A stretch of 64,000 nucleotides of DNA. Origin: Conyzicola nivalis. Its GTDB lineage: Bacteria > Actinomycetota > Actinomycetes > Actinomycetales > Microbacteriaceae. Below, in pieces: positions 63,731 through 64,000 of this stretch. A program made the position numbers and the translations under genes. Numbering within the stretch: the first letter of the stretch is position 1; every line of letters begins with the position of its first letter. Under the pieces are notes generated by a model. The model worked only from the letters and a program-made list of their open reading frames with translations. It had not been told where the DNA came from and ran no database searches. The stretch is taken from contig NZ_BMGB01000001.1 in the NCBI RefSeq assembly GCF_014639655.1, positions 806,001 to 870,000 on the forward strand. Reading direction: 5' to 3'.

Positions 63731-64000
63731 CTAGTCGTTGGTGGTCGGGTCCTTGCCGCCGCTGAGCGAATCCCAGTCGTCGACGGAGGTGCGCTGGGCG
63801 TCCGCGGGTTCGAGACGCGCGGCCTGGTACTTGCGTGTCGCGGTGGGCCAGGTGCGGCTCGTCACGATGATCGCGACGCCGGCCAGGATGATCAGCACGC
63901 CGCAGACGATCACGAGCCACGGCCAGAAGCCGCCGTCGATGGTGTCGACGAGGTCGGCGACGGAACTGGCACCGGACACGCCGGTCGCGGTCGAGATGGC
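63731..64000 (-). CDS. Tryptophan-biosynthesis-associated membrane protein, C-terminal part (5' end outside window)
   Basis: The reading frame remains open to the window edge (about 89 residues visible). It has a membrane helix (about FWPWLVIVCGVLIILAGVAIIV) followed by SRTWPTATRKYQ and a polar tail with DDWDSLSGGKDPT, the pattern of the small Trp-associated membrane family seen between trpE and trpC in actinobacteria (Rv1610-like). A GTG at 63979 is in frame but the open frame continues, so the true start is upstream. Confidence 0.82.
   Translation of the reverse strand, partial: AISTATGVSGASSVADLVDTIDGGFWPWLVIVCGVLIILAGVAIIVTSRTWPTATRKYQAARLEPADAQRTSVDDWDSLSGGKDPTTND

Overview
The window is one contiguous piece of a high-GC actinobacterial chromosome. 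The best guess is family Microbacteriaceae (order Micrococcales). This rests on the third-position G/C bias, frequent GTG and TTG starts, RbpA, WhiA and OpcA, the SUF operon containing a Rieske-type ferredoxin, and a gene order from trp through lgt, pyk, an ANTAR regulator, polA, rpsA, coaE, uvrB and uvrA that parallels the Rv1609-Rv1638 stretch of Mycobacterium tuberculosis. No insertion sequence, integrase, prophage gene, rRNA or CRISPR array is visible. One tRNA gene (tRNA-Leu, anticodon CAA) is present.

Layout. 1-5.8 kb: end of glgC, serB, fabG, three small genes ending in a SURF1-family oxidase factor, an ABC-F ATPase and bioY. 5.9-13.0 kb: the only accessory-looking block. It holds a membrane-anchored GH6 endoglucanase, an OmpR-type response regulator, a GT2 polysaccharide-synthase-like glycosyltransferase, a lipoprotein, a multi-pass membrane protein with a degenerate GGDEF domain, and a PAS sensor histidine kinase. 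13.0-17.1 kb: SUF iron-sulfur operon (sufB-sufD-Rieske-sufC-sufT). 17.4-19.6 kb: heme A synthesis (ctaA, ctaB). 19.9-28.1 kb: pentose-phosphate operon tkt-tal-pgi-zwf-opcA-pgl, closed by a strong terminator. 28.4-32.9 kb, minus strand: rbpA, secG, tpiA, pgk, gap, sodA. 33.0-42.6 kb, minus strand: whiA, rapZ, uvrC, uvrA, uvrB, coaE. 42.6-50.4 kb: DUF4126 protein, rpsA, DUF885 protein, HPr, EIIA, polA, thioesterase. 50.6-53.3 kb: ANTAR regulator, tRNA-Leu, a small acidic ORF, pyk. 53.4-64.0 kb, minus strand: gltD, gltB, lgt, trpA, trpB, trpC and two small membrane proteins of the tryptophan cluster, the last cut by the window edge.

How it works together. Most of the window is core central metabolism: glycolysis, oxidative and non-oxidative pentose phosphate, pyruvate kinase, GOGAT, and serine and tryptophan synthesis. 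It is joined by excision repair (UvrABC, PolA), Fe-S and heme A assembly, and translation (S1). Operons are tight, with many 1-10 bp stop/start overlaps that suggest translational coupling.

The part most worth a second look is 5.9-13.0 kb. A GT2 synthase-like enzyme sits with a GH6 endoglucanase and a complete set of signalling parts (histidine kinase, response regulator, degenerate GGDEF membrane protein). This resembles, without matching, the CslA/CslZ-type cellulose-like polysaccharide loci of other actinobacteria. The non-coding DNA also carries several unexplained structures: a structured leader before tkt, a palindrome-rich spacer between ctaA and ctaB, an 18-bp perfect inverted repeat after pgl, and short repeats in convergent gaps. 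All identifications come from reading motifs and context; no database search was run.
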